Source of the DNA: Candidatus Gastranaerophilales bacterium
Lineage (GTDB): Bacteria > Cyanobacteriota > Vampirovibrionia > Gastranaerophilales > Gastranaerophilaceae
Direction: 5' to 3'
DNA length: 6,765 bases
NCBI GenBank assembly: GCA_021202305.1
Contig: JAJQDG010000228.1
Coordinates: 1 to 6,765, forward strand
The position numbers were made by a program, and so were the translations under genes. This document shows positions 1-5,546 of the stretch, piece after piece. The notes below the pieces were generated by a model, which saw only the letters and a program-made list of their open reading frames with translations, ran no database searches and was not told the DNA's origin. The first letter of the stretch is position 1. Every line of letters begins with the position of its first letter.

Positions 1-208
1 GCTCTTGCCTGATTCAAATGAGCTTATTAAAATATCAAAAGAAAATTTGGAAAACAAAAAAATTGATTTTACAACCTTTCTTGTATCAAAAAGGCTCTAT
101 CTTGAACTTATGCTCGGATATCAAGATACTCTGGGTGAATATTACACAAGCTTTGCGGAACTTTTAAAAGAAATGAATGTTAATGAAACAGATATTCAAA
201 ATATTTAA
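1..208 (+). CDS. TolC-family outer-membrane efflux protein, C-terminal end (5' partial)
   Basis: The frame is open from base 2 to a TAA stop at 206-208, so the gene enters from outside the window; the first in-frame TTG at base 5 is not a credible start. The visible tail has the heptad-like pattern of the last helices of TolC/CusC proteins. A 'NKKIDFTTFLVSKRLYLE' stretch matches the usual G-x-I-D-F-x-x-[LV]-L-x-x-[QK]-R...L module, followed by 'YQDTLGEYYTSFAELLKEMN', which corresponds to the common Y...L.EYY.ALAELE..LG ending. TolC proteins form a trimeric outer-membrane and periplasmic channel for tripartite efflux or type I secretion. The cargo cannot be told from this fragment, and the partner pump would lie upstream. 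It converges on the regulator that ends at 254. I saw no convincing terminator in the 45-nt gap. The family call is from helix pattern only, since the beta-barrel region is missing. Confidence 0.75.
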   Translation, partial: LLPDSNELIKISKENLENKKIDFTTFLVSKRLYLELMLGYQDTLGEYYTSFAELLKEMNVNETDIQNI

Positions 209-253
209 CCGTTATTAAAGTTCCTAAAGCCTTTCCGTACTTAAATCTGTCTG

Positions 254-1153
254 TTATCTTAGCTGGTCTATATATTTAACGGCATCTTCAATTGTATAAA
301 ACGTTTTAATGATATTATTTAAAAATACGTATTGCAAAGCGTTCAAAATATCGTTGGAAGGCTTAACTATAACAAAATTTCCGCCTGCCTGACTTGCCGT
401 TTTGTATACCTGCGCAAATACGGTTGCAAATTTATCGGAAAATATTTTAATATGCTCCATATCAAGAATTATGTTTGGTTTTCCTGTCAGGACATTTGCG
501 TTTACTTCTTTAAGGATGTTTGCAATATATGTTTCATTATTGATTTTATGAATTGTAAGTACGCAAATATCATCATTTATATAATATTTTTGATATTCTT
601 CACTGGTTGCTTTTACAACGGTATCTGAAATAAATTTCATTATATCCTGATGCCAGTTTGGCTGTTTTGCTATAAATTCATCAATTCCTGCGTTGTAACA
701 TTCTTGAATCATTGTTGCATCATCGGTTCCTGATACTACAAGAATTTTAAAATCTTTATTTTGGGTTGAACGAATTGAATTTGCGATACTTATAAGCTCA
801 AAACCATCTTTTGAATCGGGAAGAAAAAGATCTACAACAACATAATCAAAATGCTTTTTCTTCAGCTCCGACACAGCTTCTTCTTTTGTTCTTGCAACGC
901 AAACATCTGTGCCGATTTTTTTTAGCATGGAAGTCAATTGATAAATGGAAAGCTCCATATCATCAACTATTAAAACATGTAAATTTTCTGCCGTAAAAAA
1001 ACTGACCGGATAACTGAAAAAATTAAGCTTTCTTTCTATTTCAATAAGCGCCTTTGAAATAATTTCTTCCGTGGCACAATCAGACTCTGCCTCAATTCCG
1101 GACATTTTTACAAGATTTTCAAACTGTTCTTTTGTTATAACTATATTGCTCAT
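254..1153 (-). CDS. Response-regulator receiver domain fused to a degenerate STAS domain
   Basis: This 299-aa protein has no membrane segment and should be cytoplasmic. Residues 1-57 form an unassigned N-terminal region. Residues 58-178 are a receiver (REC) domain: acidic pair D64-D65 in 'VLIVDD', phospho-acceptor D108 in 'VVVDLFLP', S141 in 'VVSGTDD' and K163 in 'FIAKQP' are all in place, so phosphorylation by a histidine kinase is plausible. Residues 190-299 resemble a STAS/anti-sigma-factor antagonist domain, with 'IILDMEHI' for the central strand, 'AGGNFVIVKPS' for the next, and a final helix 'TIEDAVKYI'. The segment usually reading D-S-S-G reads S-D-K-F (239-242), so the classical phosphorylatable serine is absent. 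There is no DNA-binding output domain, so it probably acts through protein contacts. No kinase gene adjoins it. The ATG at 1153 has no Shine-Dalgarno sequence; Met17 is a possible but no better start. REC is firm; STAS is likely but rests on pattern. Confidence 0.85.
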   Translation of the reverse strand: MSNIVITKEQFENLVKMSGIEAESDCATEEIISKALIEIERKLNFFSYPVSFFTAENLHVLIVDDMELSIYQLTSMLKKIGTDVCVARTKEEAVSELKKKHFDYVVVDLFLPDSKDGFELISIANSIRSTQNKDFKILVVSGTDDATMIQECYNAGIDEFIAKQPNWHQDIMKFISDTVVKATSEEYQKYYINDDICVLTIHKINNETYIANILKEVNANVLTGKPNIILDMEHIKIFSDKFATVFAQVYKTASQAGGNFVIVKPSNDILNALQYVFLNNIIKTFYTIEDAVKYIDQLR

Positions 1154-1161
1154 AATTACTT

Positions 1162-1167
1162 ATTATA
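1162..1167 (-). promoter_or_regulatory. Candidate -10 box for the REC-STAS gene
   Basis: On the minus strand this reads TATAAT, a perfect -10 hexamer, with TG directly before it. Only 8 nt separate it from the ATG at 1153, so transcription would start at or next to the start codon. No good -35 hexamer occurs at 15-18 bp spacing. There is no Shine-Dalgarno sequence before the ATG, which fits a leaderless message. In DNA this rich in A and T a chance TATAAT is quite possible. Confidence 0.45.
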
Positions 1168-1208
1168 CAATATTTTTTAAACAACTCTACTTCTTATCAA
1201 ATTTGTAA

Positions 1209-1214
1209 TATAAT
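1209..1214 (+). promoter_or_regulatory. Candidate -10 box for the phosphohexomutase gene
   Basis: A perfect TATAAT lies 13 nt before the ATG at 1228. The position 17 bp upstream (1186-1191) reads TCTACT, a poor -35 match. Transcription starting about 1221 would leave a leader of roughly 6 nt to the ATG at 1228, or roughly 25 nt to the alternative GTG at 1246. It shares the 74-nt divergent gap with the -10 box of the REC-STAS gene. Confidence 0.45.
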
Positions 1215-1227
1215 TATTAAAACAAAT

Positions 1228-2748
1228 ATGGGGGATTTTGTATCAGTGCAGGAAAATTTGAACTTAACAGCGTTCGGCAAGAACGATATCAGGGGTATTT
1301 TCCCTTCAGAAGTGAACTCTGAACTATTTTTTCACACGGCACGCGGATATGTTAAATGGGTAAGCCAAAAATTAACAAAAGCCGGAGTTTCAAGAAAGCC
1401 GGACAAAATGTGTTTTGTTGTGTGCATGGATGCAAGGCTTCATTCACCGGAATTAAAAAATGCCGTCATAGAAGGGCTTACAACTGCGGGGGCAAACGTT
1501 TTTGATATTGATATGGCGCCTACGCCCGTAGGATATTTTGGCGAATATGCAATGTTTGATGATGAGTATCTTGAAGGCTCAAAAATAACAGGAGCATTTA
1601 TTGTAACAGCTTCGCACAACCCGAGCGAATATAACGGTTTGAAAATAACATTCAATAAGGCAAGTCTTGATGAAGACGATTTTATTGAATTAAAAGAAAA
1701 AACACGCGAAGTTTTTGATTTAAGCAGAGAGGGAAGATACAGTTATTATAAAAAAGGGTGGGTAAAAAAACCCGATATAATTAACATGTATATGGAAAAA
1801 CTGCTTTCTTCAAGCCATGTTGAAGGTGTAAAAATTGTTACTGATTGTGCAAACGCAACAGCCGGACTTGTAGCGCCTGAATTATACAGAAGGCTGGGTG
1901 CAGAAGTTATTGAACTTTTTACGGAACCCGATGGAAATTTTCCCAATCATCATCCAAACCCCAGTGTAGAGGCAACGCTTGAAAGTTTAAAGAAAAAAGT
2001 TGTTGAGGAAAACGCCGATTTTGGAATTGCATTTGACGGGGATTCTGACAGAATAGGTGTTGTTGATAATGAAGGCAGGATGATAACGGGGGATAAACTT
2101 CTTTTAATATACGCTAAAGACCTTATTAATGATTTAAAAATCCACGGCGAAACGCCCTCAATAGTTTCAGAGGTTAAATGTTCTCAAGTATTGTATGACG
2201 AAATTGAAAAATTAGGCGCAAATGCAATCATGTGCAAAACAGGTCATGGCTATATTAAAGCAAAAATGCGCGAAACAGGCGCCTTGCTTGCAGGGGAAAT
2301 GAGCGGGCATATTTTCTTTAAAGACCGTTATTTTGGCTTTGATGATGCAATTTATGCAGGCTGCAGGCTGATTGAAATTTTTGCAAAAAACAAAAAAAAG
2401 AATTCTGATTTTAAATTAAAAGAGCTTCTTTTGCCGTTTGAAAAAGTTTCGGTTTCAGATGAAATAAGGCTGAATTGTCCTAATAACTTTAAAACAGCAG
2501 TCTTGGAAAATATAGCCGAAATTACCTGCGATGAAACTTTTGGTGAAAAAATAAAAGAAATAATTAAAATAGACGGTTTGAGATTTGTTTTTGATGACGG
2601 CTTTGCGCTTATCCGTCAATCTAACACCGAGCCTGTTTTTACTTTAAGATTTGAAGCAAAAACAAAAGACAAATGCCTTTCTTACCAAAATGCACTCGTC
2701 GGGCTATGCACCGGTATAATTGAAAAAATTAAAGCTATTAAAGTGTGA
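1228..2748 (+). CDS. Phosphomannomutase/phosphoglucomutase (alpha-D-phosphohexomutase superfamily)
   Basis: The enzyme interconverts hexose 1- and 6-phosphates (mannose and/or glucose) in the cytosol, supplying nucleotide sugars for envelope polysaccharides or linking glycogen to glycolysis. All family landmarks are present in the 506-aa reading: the active-site phosphoserine S129 in 'TASHNP', the magnesium loop D270-G-D-S-D274-R, the sugar-selecting 'GEMSGH' at 356-361, and the C-terminal phosphate-binding 'RQSNTEP' at 463-469. The N-terminal 'KNDIRG' near residue 18 is typical of the ManB/AlgC-like PMM/PGM group. 'GEMSGH' is found in bifunctional PMM/PGM enzymes, so which sugar dominates cannot be fixed from sequence, and I give no symbol. 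It is somewhat longer than the usual 450-465 aa. The ATG at 1228 has no Shine-Dalgarno sequence, while an in-frame GTG at 1246 does have one, so the true start may be six codons later. The gene stands alone and ends before the hairpin at 2787. Confidence 0.95.
   Translation: MGDFVSVQENLNLTAFGKNDIRGIFPSEVNSELFFHTARGYVKWVSQKLTKAGVSRKPDKMCFVVCMDARLHSPELKNAVIEGLTTAGANVFDIDMAPTPVGYFGEYAMFDDEYLEGSKITGAFIVTASHNPSEYNGLKITFNKASLDEDDFIELKEKTREVFDLSREGRYSYYKKGWVKKPDIINMYMEKLLSSSHVEGVKIVTDCANATAGLVAPELYRRLGAEVIELFTEPDGNFPNHHPNPSVEATLESLKKKVVEENADFGIAFDGDSDRIGVVDNEGRMITGDKLLLIYAKDLINDLKIHGETPSIVSEVKCSQVLYDEIEKLGANAIMCKTGHGYIKAKMRETGALLAGEMSGHIFFKDRYFGFDDAIYAGCRLIEIFAKNKKKNSDFKLKELLLPFEKVSVSDEIRLNCPNNFKTAVLENIAEITCDETFGEKIKEIIKIDGLRFVFDDGFALIRQSNTEPVFTLRFEAKTKDKCLSYQNALVGLCTGIIEKIKAIKV
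1230..1248 (+). promoter_or_regulatory. Alternative start: GGGGGA ribosome-site-like stretch and GTG at 1246
   Basis: GGGGGA at 1230-1235 could pair with the 16S rRNA tail (one G-U wobble) and lies 10 nt before an in-frame GTG at 1246-1248. The annotated ATG at 1228 overlaps this stretch and has no such site upstream. A GTG start would give a 500-aa protein beginning twelve residues before 'NDIRG', still long enough for the first domain. The choice remains open. Confidence 0.4.
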
Positions 2749-2786
2749 TTTAAAGGACTGATGAATTTTTAAAGATAACTGTTTAG

Positions 2787-2819
2787 AATAATCCCCCTTT
2801 CTTAAAAAGGGGGATTATT
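2787..2819. terminator. Perfect 14-bp hairpin, likely bidirectional terminator
   Basis: The arms AATAATCCCCCTTT (2787-2800) and AAAGGGGGATTATT (2806-2819) pair perfectly around a 5-nt loop, with a core of five G-C pairs. On the plus strand the core is followed by ATTATTTAATT, and on the minus strand by a weaker T-rich run. It lies 38 nt after the stop of the phosphohexomutase and 12 nt beyond the stop of the thioredoxin gene, where two convergent units need to end. It is equally able to serve both. C5-T3/A3-G5 palindromes of this type are also sometimes dispersed repeats, which one window cannot show. Confidence 0.8.
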
Positions 2820-2831
2820 TAATTCGTAACA

Positions 2832-3302
2832 TCATCTTAAAAATGCCAAAAACAGGCTTTTAAGGCTGTCTTTTGCATCTCTTGCAAACAAATTCAGTGA
2901 TGAAACAAGCTCTTTTTTCTCTCCGTTTACAAGGTATACAGTCGGATATCCTTCAACATTATATTCTTCCATAAGTTTTTTATTCTCGGGATTTTCGCAA
3001 TTTACATAAGCAACTGCAAATTTATTTTTAATTTCCGAACTTTTTGTAACCTTTTTAAATGTCGGAGCAAGTTTTTGGCAAAAACCGCACCAATCCGTAT
3101 AAAACCAAACTATAATCGGTTTTCCGGTTGCCAGAGCTTTTTCCATAGTCTGCCCTTTGTCGTAATCTTTTGAAATTACAACGGGCTTTTTATTTGCCGG
3201 TACACCGTCAAATTTATCAAATGCTAAAAATGCTAATAGTCCAGTATTTATTAAACTTACGGTCAATATAGCAATTAAAACAGGTACAATTTTCTTTTTC
3301 AT
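2832..3302 (-). CDS. Membrane-anchored thioredoxin-fold protein (CGFC active site)
   Basis: This 156-aa protein starts with lysines and one hydrophobic segment at about residues 5-28, a signal anchor or uncleaved signal peptide, since no lipobox is visible. The rest would lie on the periplasmic side. The thioredoxin fold covers about 45-150: 'WFYTDWCGFC' holds the redox pair C72/C75, and 'VEGYPT' supplies the cis-proline P120. The 'KPIIVWFYTDWC' context resembles the Thioredoxin_7/DsbD-gamma and TlpA-like groups, so a role in reducing or exchanging periplasmic disulfides is likely, but the partner is unknown. An additional cysteine, C102, lies in 'VNCENPEN', a position commonly seen in thioredoxin relatives. 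It is the last gene of the minus-strand operon, 3 nt after the SEC-C gene, and is followed by the hairpin at 2787-2819. The start ATG has a strong AGGAGG seven nt upstream. Confidence 0.88.
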   Translation of the reverse strand: MKKKIVPVLIAILTVSLINTGLLAFLAFDKFDGVPANKKPVVISKDYDKGQTMEKALATGKPIIVWFYTDWCGFCQKLAPTFKKVTKSSEIKNKFAVAYVNCENPENKKLMEEYNVEGYPTVYLVNGEKKELVSSLNLFARDAKDSLKSLFLAFLR

Positions 3303-3305
3303 AAT

Positions 3306-4520
3306 TTATCCTCCTTTGTTTATTAAACAGCATTTTTTATATTTTTTCCCGCTGCCGCACGGGCATAAATCATTTCTGCCTATAGTTTTGACTTCTTTTA
3401 TCTCTTTATATCCGAGTACTTTAGAAAAAATTTGAGAACTGTATAAAATATTTATCGGCGAAAAATTATCCGCTTCTTTATAAAGTGCAATGATTTCTTC
3501 AATATTTGAAAAATTTGCATTCAAAATGCGATTCAGCGCATTTAGAAGCGGAATTCCTTTTTTTATTAAAAGGCTTTTCGGGATTTTATTTGAAGTCAAA
3601 AAGAACATCAGACAATCTTTTTCATTTAAAACGGTTTTACCTTCTAAAATTGCGTTTAATGTGCCTAAAAAGGGTATAACAAAAAGCCCGCGCGATTTAT
3701 CGCTGAAAATTCCTATGTCATATTTTTTATCGGAAGGCGCAAAGCCCGTTTTGGTATTGTATAAAAACCCTTTTTTAAATTCTTCGGGTTCAAAGTATTC
3801 TAAATCAGATACGCAAGGAACAAAATTCACTTCGTCAATTTTACCCGTATGAAAAAGATAAAAATCGTCTAAAAGCTTATCTATATCTTTATTTGAAACT
3901 ATAACTTCATCATTTTTGAAACATTCTTCAAAATCAACCGCAAAACTTAAAATCTGTTTTTCAAAACCCGCGGGCAGTTTTGCGATATCGGGATTTTTAA
4001 TTATTGCACTTACGGTTTCAACGTTTGCATTATATTCCATACAGGAATTTATAACTTCAAATATTTCAAGTAAATAAAAATTCCCGCCGATTTGAATTAT
4101 TCTTGCCTTAATGAAATCATAAATACCTATCCCGCGCAGGGAAGTTGTTTTAACGAGCGGCAAAAGAGTATACTCTTTGCCTGATGCAAGACAGGTTACG
4201 GAATAAGAATTTTTAGTTATTTTGTTAATTTTAAAAACGGAAACAAAACTTTTTTTAATTGATAAAATCGTTTCTCTTGCACACTCAGGATTTTTTGAAA
4301 TAAAATAGTCCAAGACGTTTTTTCCGTTTGAAATACGCCCTTCTATGATATAATCAATCAAAATATCGTTTAACTCGGCTTCTTTTTCAATTTGGATGTT
4401 GTTTTTTGCAAGATAATTTTCAAATTCAACGGATAAAAACTCATCTGCTACAAGAAAATCAATAAGCTCATCCATTGTTTTTGATATTGTTTCAACGGTT
4501 TCAACTATAGTAGGCACCAT
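3306..4520 (-). CDS. SEC-C motif protein of unknown function, 404 aa
   Basis: The C-terminus carries a complete SEC-C zinc motif: 'GRNDLCPCGSGKKYKKCC' at 381-398, with metal-binding C386, C388, C397 and C398. This is the module found at the end of SecA, where it binds zinc and contacts SecB and the ribosome, and at the end of many unrelated proteins. The other 380 residues show no SecA helicase motif, no Walker box and no membrane segment. N-terminal residues 1-95 look helical; about 95-160 look beta-rich ('YSVTCLASGKEYTLLPLV', 'GGNFYLLEIFEVI'); 210-400 is mixed. I do not recognise this part. The gene overlaps the end of tlyA by 20 nt and runs into the thioredoxin gene after 3 nt. The Shine-Dalgarno AAGGAG is only 3 nt from the ATG at 4520 but 6 nt from the following GTG codon, so the start may be one codon later. 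The SEC-C tail suggests a cytosolic protein that may contact ribosomes or nascent chains; that is inference only. Confidence 0.9.
   Translation of the reverse strand: MVPTIVETVETISKTMDELIDFLVADEFLSVEFENYLAKNNIQIEKEAELNDILIDYIIEGRISNGKNVLDYFISKNPECARETILSIKKSFVSVFKINKITKNSYSVTCLASGKEYTLLPLVKTTSLRGIGIYDFIKARIIQIGGNFYLLEIFEVINSCMEYNANVETVSAIIKNPDIAKLPAGFEKQILSFAVDFEECFKNDEVIVSNKDIDKLLDDFYLFHTGKIDEVNFVPCVSDLEYFEPEEFKKGFLYNTKTGFAPSDKKYDIGIFSDKSRGLFVIPFLGTLNAILEGKTVLNEKDCLMFFLTSNKIPKSLLIKKGIPLLNALNRILNANFSNIEEIIALYKEADNFSPINILYSSQIFSKVLGYKEIKEVKTIGRNDLCPCGSGKKYKKCCLINKGG
3310..3315 (-). promoter_or_regulatory. Ribosome binding site of the thioredoxin gene, inside the SEC-C gene
   Basis: The minus strand reads AGGAGG here, 7 nt before the ATG at 3302. 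It is built from the last sense codons of the SEC-C gene (AAA GGA GGA TAA, encoding K-G-G-stop). Ribosomes finishing that gene end on top of the next initiation site, which favours coupled translation. It also firmly fixes the thioredoxin start. Confidence 0.85.
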
Positions 4521-5292
4521 TTTCTCCTTTTTTAAGACAAATCAGATACTCGATATTTCCCTGTTTTGCCCCCTGTATTGGTGATTTTACCACACCTATT
4601 GTTATTAAATCCATACTTTTTGCAAAAGTTTTTATTTCTTCAATTATTCTTTTATGTATTTTTTCATCTCTTACAACACCGCCTTTTTGAATTTCATTTC
4701 TTTCTGCTTCAAATTGGGGCTTTATTAAAAAAACCATAAGTGCGCCTGTTTTTACAAAAGGGAGAATATTCTGAAGCACTTTTTTAATTGAAATAAAAGA
4801 TAAATCCATGCTCATAAATTCAGGCATTTCGTCGCGGGGAAGGGTTTTTACTTTAAAAATATCTTCAAAAAGGCACGTTTTAACATTTGTTTTTTCAACA
4901 GATACAACCCTTTTATCCTGTTTTAATTTCCATGCCAGCTGGTTGCATCCTACATCAACCGCCCACACTTTTTTTGCGCCTGCTTGAAGCATACAATCCG
5001 TAAAACCGCCGGTAGAAGCACCCAGATCAATACATATTTTATCTTTTAAGTCTATTTTAAACTCGTCGAGGGCTTTTTTTAATTTAAATCCGCCTCTGGA
5101 AACGTAAGGCGCTTTTTTAATTTCTACTTCAAACGGAGGCTTAAAAAGAATGTCCGGATTATAAAGCGCGCCTGCCTTTAAAGCTGAAGTTCCTCCTATT
5201 TTAACATCTCCCGCTAAAATTGCAGATGCTGCCGCATTTTTTGTTTCAAAAAAACCGTTTTCAAAAAGTATTAAATCAAGACGTTTTTTCAT
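4501..5292 (-). CDS. tlyA: TlyA family rRNA cytidine-2'-O-methyltransferase
   Basis: TlyA enzymes use S-adenosylmethionine to methylate ribose 2'-OH groups of cytidines in 23S rRNA (C1920), and in type II enzymes also 16S rRNA (C1409). The old 'hemolysin' name is probably misleading. This 263-aa protein has an S4 RNA-binding domain at 1-60 ('RLDLILFENGFFETKNAA', 'AILAGDVKIGG'), the TlyA linker 'YVSRGGFKL' at 63-71, then an FtsJ-type Rossmann methyltransferase. The SAM loop is 'DLGASTGGFTD' at 89-99. Putative catalytic K70, D163, K191 (in 'LIKPQFE') and E248 match the K-D-K-E tetrad spacing described for the family. Length is normal. Type I or II cannot be decided from the sequence alone. Its ATG overlaps the stop of the 84-aa gene as TAATG, with no Shine-Dalgarno within the usual distance; its own 3' end carries the site for the SEC-C gene. 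Confidence 0.95.
   Translation of the reverse strand: MKKRLDLILFENGFFETKNAAASAILAGDVKIGGTSALKAGALYNPDILFKPPFEVEIKKAPYVSRGGFKLKKALDEFKIDLKDKICIDLGASTGGFTDCMLQAGAKKVWAVDVGCNQLAWKLKQDKRVVSVEKTNVKTCLFEDIFKVKTLPRDEMPEFMSMDLSFISIKKVLQNILPFVKTGALMVFLIKPQFEAERNEIQKGGVVRDEKIHKRIIEEIKTFAKSMDLITIGVVKSPIQGAKQGNIEYLICLKKGENGAYYS
4524..4529 (-). promoter_or_regulatory. Ribosome binding site of the SEC-C gene, inside tlyA
   Basis: The minus strand reads AAGGAG within the last codons of tlyA. Spacing is 3 nt to the ATG at 4520 and 6 nt to the GTG at 4517. The second spacing is more usual, so the first residue of the protein may be the valine codon read as Met. Confidence 0.7.
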
Positions 5293-5294
5293 TA
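5290..5294 (-). promoter_or_regulatory. TAATG stop/start overlap without Shine-Dalgarno (tlyA start)
   Basis: The stop of the 84-aa gene and the ATG of tlyA share one base. The nearest purine-rich stretch, AGAGGA, is about 18 nt away from the ATG, too far for normal use. Translation of tlyA therefore probably depends on terminating ribosomes reinitiating, which would tie TlyA output to the 84-aa protein. Confidence 0.65.
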
Positions 5295-5546
5295 TTTGCC
5301 GAAAAGAATTTCCTCTTGCAGGGCGCAGCCCGTAACTTCCGCTGTAACAAAAGTTACTTTTTTAATAGGTCCGTTTGCCTCAATTTCAAAAAATTTAGGC
5401 GGCTGCGGACTTCTTATAATGCCCTGTACGTTTTCATATACCTTATTAGGTTCATCCAAATAAAGCACAATAGGGGCAATTGAACCTTTTACAAAAATTA
5501 TAAGCGCCACTTTTGATTTTTGCTTTGAATTAAATTGCTGGGCCAT
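5292..5546 (-). CDS. Uncharacterised 84-aa protein between tatD and tlyA
   Basis: I do not recognise this protein. It is a real gene by context: TAATG overlaps on both sides, a strong Shine-Dalgarno AAAGGAG 7 nt before its ATG, and codon use like its neighbours. After a polar start ('AQQFNSKQKSK') it alternates short hydrophobic strands with turns ('VALIIFVKG', 'PIVLYLDEP', 'KFFEIEANG', 'KKVTFVTAEV'), so a small all-beta domain is likely. It has no signal peptide, no membrane helix and a single cysteine (C74 in 'VTGCALQEE'). It is small, probably cytosolic, and made in tight coupling with an RNA-modifying enzyme and a TatD hydrolase. A small RNA- or protein-binding accessory role would fit but is not shown by any motif. 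A plus-strand open frame (5220-5483) overlapping it is a shadow. Confidence 0.85.
   Translation of the reverse strand: MAQQFNSKQKSKVALIIFVKGSIAPIVLYLDEPNKVYENVQGIIRSPQPPKFFEIEANGPIKKVTFVTAEVTGCALQEEILFGK

Noticed and set aside
5..208. TTG at base 5 as the true start of a 67-aa gene
   Set aside because: The frame is open to the window edge and the residues match the end of a TolC protein, so this is the tail of a longer gene.
209..253. Terminator between the TolC tail and the receiver gene
   Set aside because: Only a 4-bp AAAG/CTTT pairing is visible, with no T-run; not enough to call.
332..628. 98-aa plus-strand open frame rich in Cys, Phe and Ile
   Set aside because: It is antisense to the STAS domain of the receiver protein and shows no credible start site.
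811..996. 61-aa plus-strand open frame
   Set aside because: It is antisense to the receiver domain's phospho-acceptor region and has no ribosome site.
1440..1946. Two minus-strand open frames of 71 and 66 aa
   Set aside because: They are antisense to conserved phosphohexomutase motifs and so are shadows.
3490..3852. 120-aa plus-strand open frame
   Set aside because: It lies wholly within the SEC-C gene on the opposite strand and has no ribosome site; its composition (S/F/K-rich) is that of an antisense shadow.
5220..5483. 87-aa plus-strand open frame
   Set aside because: It is antisense to the tlyA start and the 84-aa gene, both of which have coupled junctions and normal codon use.
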